Source: Streptomyces coeruleorubidus
GTDB lineage: Bacteria; Actinomycetota; Actinomycetes; Streptomycetales; Streptomycetaceae
Reading direction: 5' to 3'
NCBI RefSeq assembly: GCF_028885415.1
Contig: NZ_CP118527.1
Location: forward strand, 5,022,001 to 5,086,000
DNA length: 64,000 nt
This document shows, piece after piece, positions 34,476-43,636 of this stretch; position 1 is the first letter of the stretch, and each line of letters opens with the position of its first letter. The position numbers and the translations under genes were made by a program. Below the pieces are notes generated by a model. It made no database searches, was not told the DNA's origin, and saw only the letters and a list, made by a program, of their open reading frames with translations.

Positions 34476-36465
34476 AGACGAAGTACTTCCACGTGCCGTA
34501 CGTCGTCGTGTTGACGTTGTCACCCGACGTCGGGTCGATGTAGGACGAGCGGATCCGGAAGCGCGGACCGACCGGCGGCGTGCCGTCGAGCGTGGTCGCG
34601 TCCTTGCCGTAGCGGTCGAGGGCGAAGTACTCCGCGGCCGTGGTGCGCCACGCGCCGTCGGAGTAACGCTGGACCTGGAGCTGGTACTTGCGGCCCGGGT
34701 ACATGGACATCGTCGTGTTGTGGACGGGGTCCTTGGACTGGCGGAAGTAGAAGTACTTCTGGTTCCAGGCGGTCGCCGACTTGTAGTAGCCGCTCAGGGT
34801 CGTCGAGATCTTGACCCTGGTGTAGACCGAGTTGGTGACCGTCTTCGCGGCGTACCGCGTGTCGCCCGTGAACTTCGCGCTGACCTTCGTGTCACGGGTC
34901 AGGTGGACCGTCGCCGCGAGGTCGCCGGCCGAGTCGACCGTGCCCTTCTTCACCAGCGTGCTCGGCTTGTCGGAGCCGTACGGGTCGGCCCAGATCTCGA
35001 CCGTGCGGTTCTTGTACGTCGTGCCGAGGTGCGCGGTGAAGGTGACGTCACGGCCGTAGTCGTACACCTTGCCGTTGTTGGTCAGTGTCAGCGTGGTCGC
35101 CGTCTTCGCCACCGTCGTCGATGCCGAGGCCGTGGCGCCCGCGTGGTCGGCGTCGCCCGCGTACGTGACCGTGTACGTCACCTTGCCGCCGGCGGGCGGC
35201 GTGTCCGTGAAGGAGTACGAGCCGTCCGCGGCGACCGTCGCCGTGCCGAGCGGCTTGCCGGACGGGGACTCGTCGTCGGTGCGGGTGACGGAGACCTCGG
35301 TGGCCGCCGGGAAGGCCGCCGACGAGGACAGCCTGCCGGTGAGGGTCAGGGGCTTGGCGCGGGTGGCCGTGGCGGGGGCGTTCGCCGTGAGGGTGGTGGA
35401 CGTCTTGGTCGGGGCGTCGAGGATCCGCAGCGAGTAGACGTTGCTGTCGTTCTCCGAGATCGCGAACAGCTTGCTCTCGTCGGGTGCCCAGGCCAGACCC
35501 GCCGGGGCCAGGGTGTCGGCGCCGCTGCTGGTGCCGGTGTTGGGGAAGTCGTACTGCTTCAGCGGCGTCGAGGTGCCCGGCTTGAAGACGTGGACGTCCG
35601 GGTCGTACCAGGAGAAGGTGCCCGCCGCGACGTCGCCGTTCGGGGCGATGTCCACCGCGTTCGGGTAGGTGTTGGTGACGTACTTGCCGTCCGCGGACAG
35701 GTCCGTGAGCTTGTAGACCGCCTGGTAGTACGGGGCGCCGCTGGCCGTGACGACGTCCTTGCCGTCCGGCGTGACCGCGAGATCCTGGAGGTTGCCGCCG
35801 CCCGTGCTGCCCGGGTCGAAGGCGTACGCCGTACGGGTCGCCGTGCCGGAGGAGACGTCGTACACGGCGAGTTCGACCGGGCTCTGGCCGGGCGCGCCCG
35901 CGGCGAGCGTGCCCGGGGCGCCCGGGGAGGCGTCCAGGATCGGGGCCTCGTAGAAGGTGCGGCTGGTGTCCTGGCCCAGGGTGAGGCCCGGGTCGGTGGC
36001 GTTCGGGTCGAGGGAGCCGATGTTGCCGTTGCCGGAGGCGCCGTAGCTGAACCACAGCCTGCCGCCGGCCAGGGCGACGTACGCCGGGCCGGCGGCCTGG
36101 CCCGTGGACCAGCGGCGGGTCTCGGTCGCCGTGGCCGTGTCGATCGCGACGACCGCGGTCGCGTCGTGCACGGCCGCGTACAGGGTGCCCGAGTCGGGCG
36201 ACAGCTCCAGGCCGTGGACGCCGGGCAGCGAGCCGACGGTGCCGACGACCGTGCCGGCGTAGTTCGTGACGACGACCTGGCCGGCGGTCGGGTCGCTGAT
36301 GAAGACCCGCTGGTGGACCCCGTCGACGACGATGTCGCCGGTCGACTTCACGGGCAGGGGCGCGCTGGAGTCGGCAGCCGCCGACCCGGCGCCGGTCGCG
36401 ACGAGCGTGAGCGAGCCGAAGAGGACCGCGAGCGCCGTCGCGGCCGAGAGAGTGCGTCTGTGCAA
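34465..36465 (-). CDS. Secreted beta-propeller / Ig-like repeat protein
   Basis: 666 aa. A Sec signal (ALAVLFGSLTLVATGAGSAAA) is followed by a YncE/NHL-like propeller (about 35-345: VVVTNYAGTVVGTVGSLPGVHGLELSPDSGTLYAAV, AVDIAPNGDVAAGTFSWY) and by bacterial Ig-like domains of the Big_3 type (about 350-560: KTSTTLTANAPATATRAKPLTLTGRL, YTVTYAGDADHAGA). The end is Tyr/Lys-rich without anchor. It is probably a cell-surface or matrix protein; no enzyme motif seen. The start codon is TTG 36465. A 14-bp direct repeat stands in its promoter region. Confidence 0.8.
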   Translation of the reverse strand: MHRRTLSAATALAVLFGSLTLVATGAGSAAADSSAPLPVKSTGDIVVDGVHQRVFISDPTAGQVVVTNYAGTVVGTVGSLPGVHGLELSPDSGTLYAAVHDATAVVAIDTATATETRRWSTGQAAGPAYVALAGGRLWFSYGASGNGNIGSLDPNATDPGLTLGQDTSRTFYEAPILDASPGAPGTLAAGAPGQSPVELAVYDVSSGTATRTAYAFDPGSTGGGNLQDLAVTPDGKDVVTASGAPYYQAVYKLTDLSADGKYVTNTYPNAVDIAPNGDVAAGTFSWYDPDVHVFKPGTSTPLKQYDFPNTGTSSGADTLAPAGLAWAPDESKLFAISENDSNVYSLRILDAPTKTSTTLTANAPATATRAKPLTLTGRLSSSAAFPAATEVSVTRTDDESPSGKPLGTATVAADGSYSFTDTPPAGGKVTYTVTYAGDADHAGATASASTTVAKTATTLTLTNNGKVYDYGRDVTFTAHLGTTYKNRTVEIWADPYGSDKPSTLVKKGTVDSAGDLAATVHLTRDTKVSAKFTGDTRYAAKTVTNSVYTRVKISTTLSGYYKSATAWNQKYFYFRQSKDPVHNTTMSMYPGRKYQLQVQRYSDGAWRTTAAEYFALDRYGKDATTLDGTPPVGPRFRIRSSYIDPTSGDNVNTTTYGTWKYFVFTR

Positions 36466-36488
36466 GGTTTTCGAACCCCCCGGAACGA

Positions 36489-36519
36489 AAGAAGTGATCA
36501 GCAGGAAGAAGTGATCAGC
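36489..36519 (-). repeat. Direct repeat in the promoter of the Ig-like protein gene
   Basis: AAGAAGTGATCAGC occurs at 36489-36502 and 36506-36519, period 17 bp, each containing the palindrome TGATCA. It lies 24-54 bp upstream of the TTG start and could be an operator. Confidence 0.6.
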
Positions 36520-36586
36520 CTGCGCAGGCTAGAGCACCCCACTGACACGCGGGTGAACCGGGACGTAAGACGTCGGTGTGACTGTC

Positions 36587-39500
36587 TCATCGAGTGAAGG
36601 ACTGGGCGATGAGAGCCGCCAAGTCGTAGAAGGCCTTGCGGAGTTCGCCGTCCAGTCGGTCGAGGCGGGCTTCGCCCGTGTTGGCCAGGTAGGAGCTGTG
36701 GGGGATCGCCACGATGCCTCGGCACAGATGGCGCAGGTCGGCGTCGCGCTCGATGATGCCGTGCGGTCCGCGGGGCGCTCTTCCGACGGGCTGTGACTTC
36801 GAGACGACGAGGACGCTGCGCGCCAGCAGTTCCTTGTAGCCGAGCCCCAGCAGGCGGTTGAAATACTCCACCTGGGCTCCCGGGAGCAGGTGCGAGAGGG
36901 AGTCCACGACGAGGACGAGTTGGTCGGCCTGGCTCAGAACGGCGCGCTTGCTCTCGTCGAGGTCGGTTGTGTGGGAGTCGGTGATCAGGATCTCGTAGTG
37001 CCGCGCCAGGACGTCGCAGACCCGTCTCACCTGCTCCGGCGGTGGCGTGGGCAGGCCGACCAGGTCCGTCAGGACGTCCGCCCCCGAGTACATGGTGGAC
37101 ACGTAGGTGGCCAGGTCCCTGGGCGCGTTGATCCGGTCGAGGATGCGGATGAGCGCGGACATGCCCTGGCCCCGGTTCCGGTCCACCCGGAACCCCAGCG
37201 TGCCGCGCCCGGGGTCGGCGTCCACCACGATGGTCCGGCCCTGCCGCTCGACGGCGAAGACCGTGGCCAGGAGCGCGGCGACGGTGCTCTTGCCGGAGGA
37301 ACCCGGCACGCCGAGAACGGCGATCCTGCGGCAGGAGGGTACCCGCGTGGAGATCAGTTCGGATCTCGCCTGCGGGTCCATCGCGGCCACGAGCCTCCCG
37401 TCGTCCCCCTGCATGCCCAGGCGGGCGGCCAGTACCTCCGCCAGTTGCCCCGCGGTGGGCCGGCTGTCCGGAGACCTTGCGTCGCACGTCTCCAGCAGGG
37501 CCCTGAGTTCGTCGAGGTCCACCTCGGGTGCGAAGGCGATCAGGGCGGTGATGAGCCGTCCCAGCGCCTCGATGTCCGCGCCGAGGTCGTGTTCCGCCCC
37601 GTGCGTCGACCAGAACCAATCTGTCAGGAGCACGCTCCGGCCCAGGCATCGGACGGTCTGGGCGTCGATGTTCCCGTGCACCAGGTCGGCGCGGTGGCTG
37701 GTCTCGACTGCCTCACACAGGTGCCAGGCCAGCTCCAGGGCTGCGTCCGGTTCCAGGTCTTCACGAGCCAGGACCGTGGCCAGCGGCTCGGCCGGGACGC
37801 CGTCCGGCGAGTGCGGCGGGACCTCGGCGACCCAGGGCGGCGTGCCGTCGAGGTCGCTCGCGACGAGCCGGGGCGCGTACCGGCCGGCCAGGCGTCGCAA
37901 GGCGCGTTCCTCGGTGCTCAGAAAGCCCTGGAACCGGGTCTCGGCCGTGACGACGACGACCTCCGCACCACCCGGGTCCCGTCCGAGGAACTTGCGGCAC
38001 AGCCTGTCGTCGAAACCCCTGGCATGCACGGTGTACGGCCCGATGCGCCACGGGTCGCCCGACCGCAGCGGCCTCCAGACGCTTCCCATGCGCCGCTCCA
38101 GACTGCCGACGCCGAAACGCGCGGCCAGACGGGGGCCGATGGCCGCGAAGGCCCGGGTCGAGGACGGGATGCGTTCCTTGCCCTCGGGGTGGGCGAGCCA
38201 GGCGGGGAAGTCGGGCGAACGGCCCGCCAGTTGCTCCAGACGTGCGCTCACGGTCCTGCCGGTCTCCACGACGTCGGCCAGCGGTACGGCGTTGAGCAGC
38301 ACGTCGCCGATGTCGCTGTCGAAGTCGAAGAGCTGGTGCTGCGGCGGCAGGCACTCGCCCGGCGCCGCCGGAAGCGGGCGCAGCAGTCCGCCGAGGAACA
38401 CCTCGGCCAGATGAGGGGTGTCCGCCCAGGGGATGGCCGCCTGCACCAGCCGCATCACGGGCAGGGACAGGGGAGCGACTCCGGCCAGATGGGCTGCGAG
38501 CCGGTACGCCTCGGGGGTGGCCGCGGAATGGAAGCGCCGCAGCCTGGGCAGCCCCCTGTCGGCGGGCCGGGGCAGCCGCGGCCGGGGAGCGGCCAGCAGG
38601 GGCAGCGTGGCGGACGCGGCCGGGGCGGCCACCAGCCGCACCCAGGCGGAGAGCGCGGCCGGTGCGGGTTCCAGCACCGGCACGGGAACCCCGCGGAAGG
38701 ACATGACGTCCGGCGGCAGCACCGGATCGGTGACGACCCACTCGGCGTTGGCCGAGCCGCGTCGTCCGCTGAAGACCTGCCAGCGCTGGGCGCGCAGGCC
38801 CGAGCCGCCCCACATGCGGGGCGGGAGCGCGTGCACGACCGCGGTCGGGCCGCACCGGGCCCAATCGCTCAGCGTGCTGTGCATGCGGCCGTCGCGCCAG
38901 GCCCGGCCCACGCCGTCGCTCACCAGGAGGACCAGTGTCCGGCCCGTCGGGTCGGCGACCAGGTGCGTGGGCATCCGGTTCGCCTCGTCGGAGAAGGGCC
39001 GTCCGCGCAGGTACACCTCGTCGCCCCGGGTGTGCAGTCCGTAGGTGCGGATCATCCGGAAGGCGCCGGCCCGGCGCAACAGGGCGTGCAGTTCCGTGGC
39101 GAGGCGTTGCCACAGCAGCATGGACATGCCGTCGTCGACGACCAGAGCGAGGTCGAGCCAGCGCTCCGGGGCCGGCCGCAGCACCACGTCGGGCAGCCCG
39201 GTCTCCGCCAGGGCGTTCACGGTGGCCTCCTCGTCGAAGTGGTAGCGCGAGGTGCTGGGGCGGGACTGCTTCAACGGCCTCAGGACTCGGCCGATGAGCA
39301 GTTCGTCGGCCAGGGCCTTGGCCTCGGGCACGCGCAGTGGCATCGCCCGCGTCTCCTCGGCCTGGGGCGTCACGGCCGGTGGCGCGGTTTCCGGTTCGGG
39401 GACGGAAGCGGTGGTTTCGGGTGCCGGGCGGGACTTCAGCCCGGGGCCGCCGAACAGACCGGCCTCGCCCCCGGGCGCCTCACGCGGCCTGCCCCTGTCG

Positions 39501-39694
39501 GACTCGGCCGTGGTGGGCGGGACGTCGGCCCGGGGGGTGGCGTCCCGGTGGAGGGGCAGGGTGTCGGGGGTGCCGGTCAGCCGTCGTGCCAGCCATAGTG
39601 CGTCGAGCAGTTCCTCCTGGGAGAGGCTGACCCCGCAGTCGGCGAGCACGTCCAGCGCGAACCGGAGCTCGAACCCCGCGGTGTCCCCGGGCAT
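36587..39694 (-). CDS. SAV_2336-type fusion: vWA-like, pseudokinase and MinD-like NTPase
   Basis: 1035 aa. Residues 1-45 match the SAV_2336 N-terminal domain; a low-complexity linker follows to ~115. A vWA-like domain (about 178-345) has a degenerate MIDAS (VDDGMSM). A kinase-like region (about 560-740) has VHGNIDAQTV where HRD-x-x-x-x-N would be and LTDW in place of DFG, so it is a pseudokinase. Residues 780-1035 are a SIMIBI/MinD-like NTPase with Walker A GVPGSSGKST, VVDADPGRG and LVVDSLSH. The ATG abuts the TGA of the MoxR gene. The protein looks like the output or assembly hub of the trypsin-MoxR operon. Confidence 0.8.
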   Translation of the reverse strand: MPGDTAGFELRFALDVLADCGVSLSQEELLDALWLARRLTGTPDTLPLHRDATPRADVPPTTAESDRGRPREAPGGEAGLFGGPGLKSRPAPETTASVPEPETAPPAVTPQAEETRAMPLRVPEAKALADELLIGRVLRPLKQSRPSTSRYHFDEEATVNALAETGLPDVVLRPAPERWLDLALVVDDGMSMLLWQRLATELHALLRRAGAFRMIRTYGLHTRGDEVYLRGRPFSDEANRMPTHLVADPTGRTLVLLVSDGVGRAWRDGRMHSTLSDWARCGPTAVVHALPPRMWGGSGLRAQRWQVFSGRRGSANAEWVVTDPVLPPDVMSFRGVPVPVLEPAPAALSAWVRLVAAPAASATLPLLAAPRPRLPRPADRGLPRLRRFHSAATPEAYRLAAHLAGVAPLSLPVMRLVQAAIPWADTPHLAEVFLGGLLRPLPAAPGECLPPQHQLFDFDSDIGDVLLNAVPLADVVETGRTVSARLEQLAGRSPDFPAWLAHPEGKERIPSSTRAFAAIGPRLAARFGVGSLERRMGSVWRPLRSGDPWRIGPYTVHARGFDDRLCRKFLGRDPGGAEVVVVTAETRFQGFLSTEERALRRLAGRYAPRLVASDLDGTPPWVAEVPPHSPDGVPAEPLATVLAREDLEPDAALELAWHLCEAVETSHRADLVHGNIDAQTVRCLGRSVLLTDWFWSTHGAEHDLGADIEALGRLITALIAFAPEVDLDELRALLETCDARSPDSRPTAGQLAEVLAARLGMQGDDGRLVAAMDPQARSELISTRVPSCRRIAVLGVPGSSGKSTVAALLATVFAVERQGRTIVVDADPGRGTLGFRVDRNRGQGMSALIRILDRINAPRDLATYVSTMYSGADVLTDLVGLPTPPPEQVRRVCDVLARHYEILITDSHTTDLDESKRAVLSQADQLVLVVDSLSHLLPGAQVEYFNRLLGLGYKELLARSVLVVSKSQPVGRAPRGPHGIIERDADLRHLCRGIVAIPHSSYLANTGEARLDRLDGELRKAFYDLAALIAQSFTR

Positions 39695-40645
39695 TCAGAT
39701 TGTCCCGCCGAGCCGGTGCAGTACGGCCTCCAGCAGTCCGTCGGCGTCCAGGTCGACCCCGCCGGCGCGCAGGAACACCGCGTTGAGCAGTTGGTCCGTG
39801 GCGAGTCCGCCGCGCTGCTGGCGTCGCAGGAAATCGTCGAGCAGATCCTGGACATCGGCTGCCGCCGCCTCGCCCAGGTGGGCCAGGACGATCTCCCGCA
39901 GGCGCTGACTGTCGGGCGGCGGCAGTTCGAGCCGTACGCATCTGCGCAGGAACGCGGGCGGGAAGTCGCGTTCCCCGTTGCTGGTGATCACCACGACGGG
40001 GAACTCGTCGCACCTGACCCGCCCCCGGGTCACCGTGATCCGGGTGTCGGGGTCGGCGGACAGCACGTCGACCACGGACTGGTCCTCGGGCAGCCGGGCC
40101 AGTTCGGGGATTTCGTACTCGCCCTCCTCGAAGACCGTGAGCAGGTCGTTGGGGAGGTCGACGTCGCCCTTGTCCAGTTCGTCGACGAGCAGGACGCGCG
40201 GCAGCGGCCGGGGCACCATGGCGGTGCCGAGAGGGCCGAGCCGGACGAAGGTGCCGATCTCTGGCTCCTCGCGTTCCTGGTCCCGGGTCAGGGCGGTTTC
40301 GCGCAGCCGGCCCACGGCGTCGTAGCGGTAGAGGGCCTCGCTCACGGTGGAGCGGCTGTTGACAGGCCAGTGCAGGACCTCCCCGAGCCGGAGTTCGTGC
40401 GCGATGGCCCGGGCCAGGGAGGACTTGCCGGTTCCGGGCTGGCCGGTGACGAGCAGGGGGCGGCGCAGGTGCAGCGCGGCGTTGACGACGTCGGCGTGCC
40501 CGGGGGAGATGAGGTAGGGGGCCGCGCTCGTGCCCGACCGCCGGCCGTCGCCGAAGCGGCGCCAGGGCGGGGCGGGCGGAAGGTGGTCGATGCCCCGGGG
40601 AACGCCGTCCCCCCGGAAGAGCCGCCAGGATGCGTCGGATGTCAT
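39695..40645 (-). CDS. MoxR-type AAA+ ATPase
   Basis: 316 aa. Walker A GQPGTGKSS (about 66-74), Walker B VLLVDELDKGD, sensor 1 TSNGERD and the arginine-finger region FLRRCVRLELPPP are present; the C-terminal lid follows. MoxR ATPases act as chaperones that remodel vWA-containing partners, and such a partner is encoded immediately downstream. The ATG overlaps the trypsin stop (ATGA), so all three are translationally coupled. Confidence 0.92.
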   Translation of the reverse strand: MTSDASWRLFRGDGVPRGIDHLPPAPPWRRFGDGRRSGTSAAPYLISPGHADVVNAALHLRRPLLVTGQPGTGKSSLARAIAHELRLGEVLHWPVNSRSTVSEALYRYDAVGRLRETALTRDQEREEPEIGTFVRLGPLGTAMVPRPLPRVLLVDELDKGDVDLPNDLLTVFEEGEYEIPELARLPEDQSVVDVLSADPDTRITVTRGRVRCDEFPVVVITSNGERDFPPAFLRRCVRLELPPPDSQRLREIVLAHLGEAAAADVQDLLDDFLRRQQRGGLATDQLLNAVFLRAGGVDLDADGLLEAVLHRLGGTI

Positions 40646-42804
40646 GCGAGCTCCTCCGAGGGGTCGTCGAGGTAGAGGTCGTCGGGCAGCGGGCCGTTGT
40701 CGTCGGACCAGGCCAGCACGGGTCGTCCGACGTGCACGTCCGGTTCGTTCCAGATGCCTCTGCGGTACCGGCGCACCTCGTGGGGCAGCGCCGCGGGGGG
40801 AACGTCGGCGAGCCGGCTCTCGGCATGCGTCCAGCCCTTCTCGCCCCGTCCGAACAGCACCACGGGCATGCCCGCCGCGAGGCAGTACTGCACCACGACC
40901 TCACGGAAGGCGGGGTCGACCTCTCCTACCACGGCGCCGACGGCGTCCATCTCACCCGCGAAGCGCCCGTAGATCTCGTCGAGACTGCCGACCGAGGCAT
41001 CGATCCGCACCAGGACACCCCGGTACAGGCGCCTCTTCCGCTCCCGGAGGAACTCCGCGTCGGTGCCCTGCTCGACCAGCTCCGGGCAGGTGAACACGAC
41101 GGGGAAGTCCACCCCGAGGGTCCGGTGCGTGTTCAGCGGGCCCGGGGCCTTCCACCAGTGGGGATTCAGATCCAGATCCGCACGGTCCAGGAGCAGTTCG
41201 ACGATGGGCAGGGTGCCGGTCCGCCACAGCAGGGAGGCGGCGGTGAAGATCTGCGCGGCCGTCCCGGTGACGTCCCGGATCTGCCCCTCGTCGGAGTGGA
41301 CACGCTGCCATGACGTCGTCTCGCGTCGCCACATACGCAGGGTGTAACGGCAGCTGTCTCCCTCACCGTCGACCCGCCTCAGGCGCACCAGCAGCCGCGG
41401 CGCGTTCCGGTTCGGCGCCCGTAGCCGCCCCGCGTGCTCCCTGGCCAGCGCCAGCCGCTCCGCCAGCGCCGCTCGGTGCCCCTGGGTGCGCCGGACGACT
41501 GTGTCGCACCAGCTGACCAACGGGGTCGCGAGGTCGTCGGGTGACGCGGCGGCGACATGGAGGACGAAGCAGACCAGAGCGGGCAGCAGCGGGCTGCTCG
41601 GCTGCTCGGTCGCGGGAGCGCGACGGCTGCGTTCCAGCTGGTCGAGCAGCGCTTCCAGGGCGCCGGAGGCCGCGTCCGGATCCAGCCAGGCCTCATCGGT
41701 GAGCACGGCGGCGGGGAGGTCGATGTCGGGCAGCGCGTCGAGGACGAGAGCGGGGATGGAGGCGGTGATCCCGTGCGGCAGCGACTCGAGCAGGGCCGTC
41801 AGATGTTTCCGCTCGGTTTGGGTGAGCAGCGTGCTGTGCGGGATTCGCGCGCCCACGTCCAGGAGTTCCGCTACGGCACCGGGTTTGGTCGCGAACAGCA
41901 CGTGGGTGAGCTCGGCCAGGGCACGGGGATAGGTGAGCAGCACGCGTGCGAACTCCTCCACGGACGGTGCGGAACGGTCGTCGGGGTGGGCCAGGCCGCA
42001 CTTCCTGGCCACCTCACGGCCGCACTTGGCCAGCGCCTTGGGGGTGTCCACCTTCCGGTTCAGGATGTTCGCGAGGTCGAAGGCCTCGCTCGAGGTGTCG
42101 GGTTCTTCCGAGTCGTGCGGGGCGTCGAGCAGGTGCGCGGCGCCCGCGGCGGCGAGTTCCTCGCGGACGCGCTGGGTGGGCAGGAACCAACTGCGGCGGC
42201 GGACCTGGTCGGGATGGTGGGCTCGTTCCTCGTCCCCCTTGAGCTGCGCCACGACCATGCCGACGACGGCCCGGTCCTCGGCGAACCAGACCGGGCCGCC
42301 GCTGTAGCCGTGCTGAATGGTCGCTCCGCTGTCGCTGCCGTCCACGACGGCGAACGCGAATTCGGGGTCGACCGCCACCACCTTGCTCCGGGCCAGAGAG
42401 AACTCGGGCCGCCCCGCCGGATGCCAGGCGCAAACGGGCAGTCCCTCGGTGACCGGCCGCCACGGGGGCGGTACGAGGTTCGGTGGTAAGCAGCGCAGGA
42501 GTTCGAGTACGGCCAGATCGCCCTTCCAGTGCAGCTTCGTCCGCTCGCGTACCGGTATCCAGACCATGACCCGCGCGTCCTGCCAGTGGCCATCGACCCG
42601 TACACACAGGAGGGTCTTCTTGCCGGGGTGCGCCGCGTCGTACTTGTCCTTCCTGCCCAGGGCCAGGTTGACGACGTGTGCGGCGGTGAGGACGCGGCTG
42701 CCGGGCAGCAGGACGCCGGCGCCGACGCTGCCTCTTTTCCCGGAGCGCGGGAACACGGAAACGGTCGCCGGGCGGGACGGGCCCGGCGAGGAGAACCACG
42801 GCAA
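40642..42804 (-). CDS. Trypsin-like serine protease with VMAP-type C-terminal region
   Basis: 720 aa, no signal peptide, so probably cytoplasmic. The trypsin domain (about 10-215) has an intact triad: His43 in LTAAHVV, Asp96 in KGDLAVLEL and Ser168 in HGYSGGPVW. A middle helical effector-associated domain (about 240-400) and a C-terminal VMAP-like region (about 440-720, ending with VLAWSDDNGPLPDDL) follow. In predicted conflict systems VMAP proteins link a protease to a MoxR-vWA machine. The TTG start at 42804 is nine bases after the Trypco1 stop, with AGGGCG before it; a GTG at 42756 is an alternative. Confidence 0.85.
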   Translation of the reverse strand: MPWFSSPGPSRPATVSVFPRSGKRGSVGAGVLLPGSRVLTAAHVVNLALGRKDKYDAAHPGKKTLLCVRVDGHWQDARVMVWIPVRERTKLHWKGDLAVLELLRCLPPNLVPPPWRPVTEGLPVCAWHPAGRPEFSLARSKVVAVDPEFAFAVVDGSDSGATIQHGYSGGPVWFAEDRAVVGMVVAQLKGDEERAHHPDQVRRRSWFLPTQRVREELAAAGAAHLLDAPHDSEEPDTSSEAFDLANILNRKVDTPKALAKCGREVARKCGLAHPDDRSAPSVEEFARVLLTYPRALAELTHVLFATKPGAVAELLDVGARIPHSTLLTQTERKHLTALLESLPHGITASIPALVLDALPDIDLPAAVLTDEAWLDPDAASGALEALLDQLERSRRAPATEQPSSPLLPALVCFVLHVAAASPDDLATPLVSWCDTVVRRTQGHRAALAERLALAREHAGRLRAPNRNAPRLLVRLRRVDGEGDSCRYTLRMWRRETTSWQRVHSDEGQIRDVTGTAAQIFTAASLLWRTGTLPIVELLLDRADLDLNPHWWKAPGPLNTHRTLGVDFPVVFTCPELVEQGTDAEFLRERKRRLYRGVLVRIDASVGSLDEIYGRFAGEMDAVGAVVGEVDPAFREVVVQYCLAAGMPVVLFGRGEKGWTHAESRLADVPPAALPHEVRRYRRGIWNEPDVHVGRPVLAWSDDNGPLPDDLYLDDPSEELA

Positions 42805-42813
42805 GTCGGCGCC

Positions 42814-43251
42814 CTAGACGACGGTGCCCTGGCCGGGGGCGGCCGCAACGACGTTGTCCGGGACGGGCCGCCAGGTCGCCGAGACCTTCAGGCTGCTCGC
42901 GCTGTTGACGCCCACGATGCCGAGCTTCAGGTCCTGCCCGAGCTGGAGGCCGAACTCGACGCTGAACTCCTGTGGCGGGTCATCGACCGAGGTGACGGTG
43001 GCGTGGACCTCCCGCAGGAGCGGCCCGAGGGGGCTCAGCGCGCCGCGCACGGTCCCGCCGACCAGCACCCGCGCGGCATCGCGCAGCCGGCCCACCGGCT
43101 CCGCGCCCCGCATGCCGTCCGGCACGTCCTCGAACTCCCCGTACTCCTCCGAGTCCGGCTCCTGGCCGTCGGCCTGAGGTCCCCCGACCGGCGACAGCTC
43201 CAGGCGTATCACCGTGCTGTCGTCCAGCAACAACTCCGCGTATTGCGTCAT
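42814..43251 (-). CDS. Trypsin co-occurring domain 1 protein (CU044_2847 family)
   Basis: 145 aa. It starts YAELLLDDSTVIRLELS, has an acidic linker, and ends with EFSVEFGLQLGQDLKLGIVGVNSASSLKVSATW, the Trypco1 (CU044_2847) fold made mostly of strands. These small proteins are found next to trypsin-like effectors and are thought to recognise a trigger or regulate the protease. First gene of the four-gene operon on the minus strand. Confidence 0.88.
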   Translation of the reverse strand: MTQYAELLLDDSTVIRLELSPVGGPQADGQEPDSEEYGEFEDVPDGMRGAEPVGRLRDAARVLVGGTVRGALSPLGPLLREVHATVTSVDDPPQEFSVEFGLQLGQDLKLGIVGVNSASSLKVSATWRPVPDNVVAAAPGQGTVV

Positions 43252-43357
43252 GGGTCACAGTGTGCCCACCACGGATCCGCGACGAGGCCTGTTTCGACGA
43301 GTCCGAGCCGTATTCGATTCCCCTGGCCGACCAGGGCGGAGGCGAGCAGCCGAGCCC

Positions 43358-43522
43358 TCAGCCGTGCCGCTGATCCACCGAACCGGCCGTCTCGTGTGCG
43401 GACGGCGGCTCCGCCGCTCTCGCCGGCCCCGCGTTCGCCGCCAGCAGCAGGGTCGCGACGGCGACGACGGCGGCGGCGAAGCCTCTGGCGTACCGCTCGG
43501 GGGTGCGTGGGCGTTCGAGCAC
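43358..43522 (-). CDS. Very short exported peptide gene
   Basis: 54 aa from GTG 43522 (GAGGTC upstream) to TGA 43358. A basic N-terminus (ERPRTPERYARG) is followed by a hydrophobic core (FAAAVVAVATLLLAANAG) and a likely signal cleavage after PARA, leaving an ~18-residue hydrophilic peptide beginning AEPPSAHE. It is divergent from an XRE-TPR regulator across a perfect palindrome, the layout of peptide-responsive regulators. The call rests on composition and context only. Confidence 0.5.
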   Translation of the reverse strand: MLERPRTPERYARGFAAAVVAVATLLLAANAGPARAAEPPSAHETAGSVDQRHG

Positions 43523-43562
43523 GGCGACCTCGCAACAGGGGCGGCGAATACGACAGCAGCGT

Positions 43563-43590
43563 GTTAAGCACGCTTAACTCTCGGTTTAAC
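43563..43590. promoter_or_regulatory. Operator palindrome between peptide gene and XRE-TPR gene
   Basis: GTTAAGC (43563-43569) and GCTTAAC (43572-43578) form a perfect inverted repeat with a 2-bp spacer; a half-site GTTTAAC follows at 43584-43590. The A+T content is far above the neighbourhood. It lies 41 bp from the peptide start and 47 bp from the regulator start, ideal for autoregulation of both. Confidence 0.7.
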
Positions 43591-43636
43591 CTAGGGGCTG
43601 TCCGAGCCGAACGGCAAGAGGGACAGGGGGGTTGCC

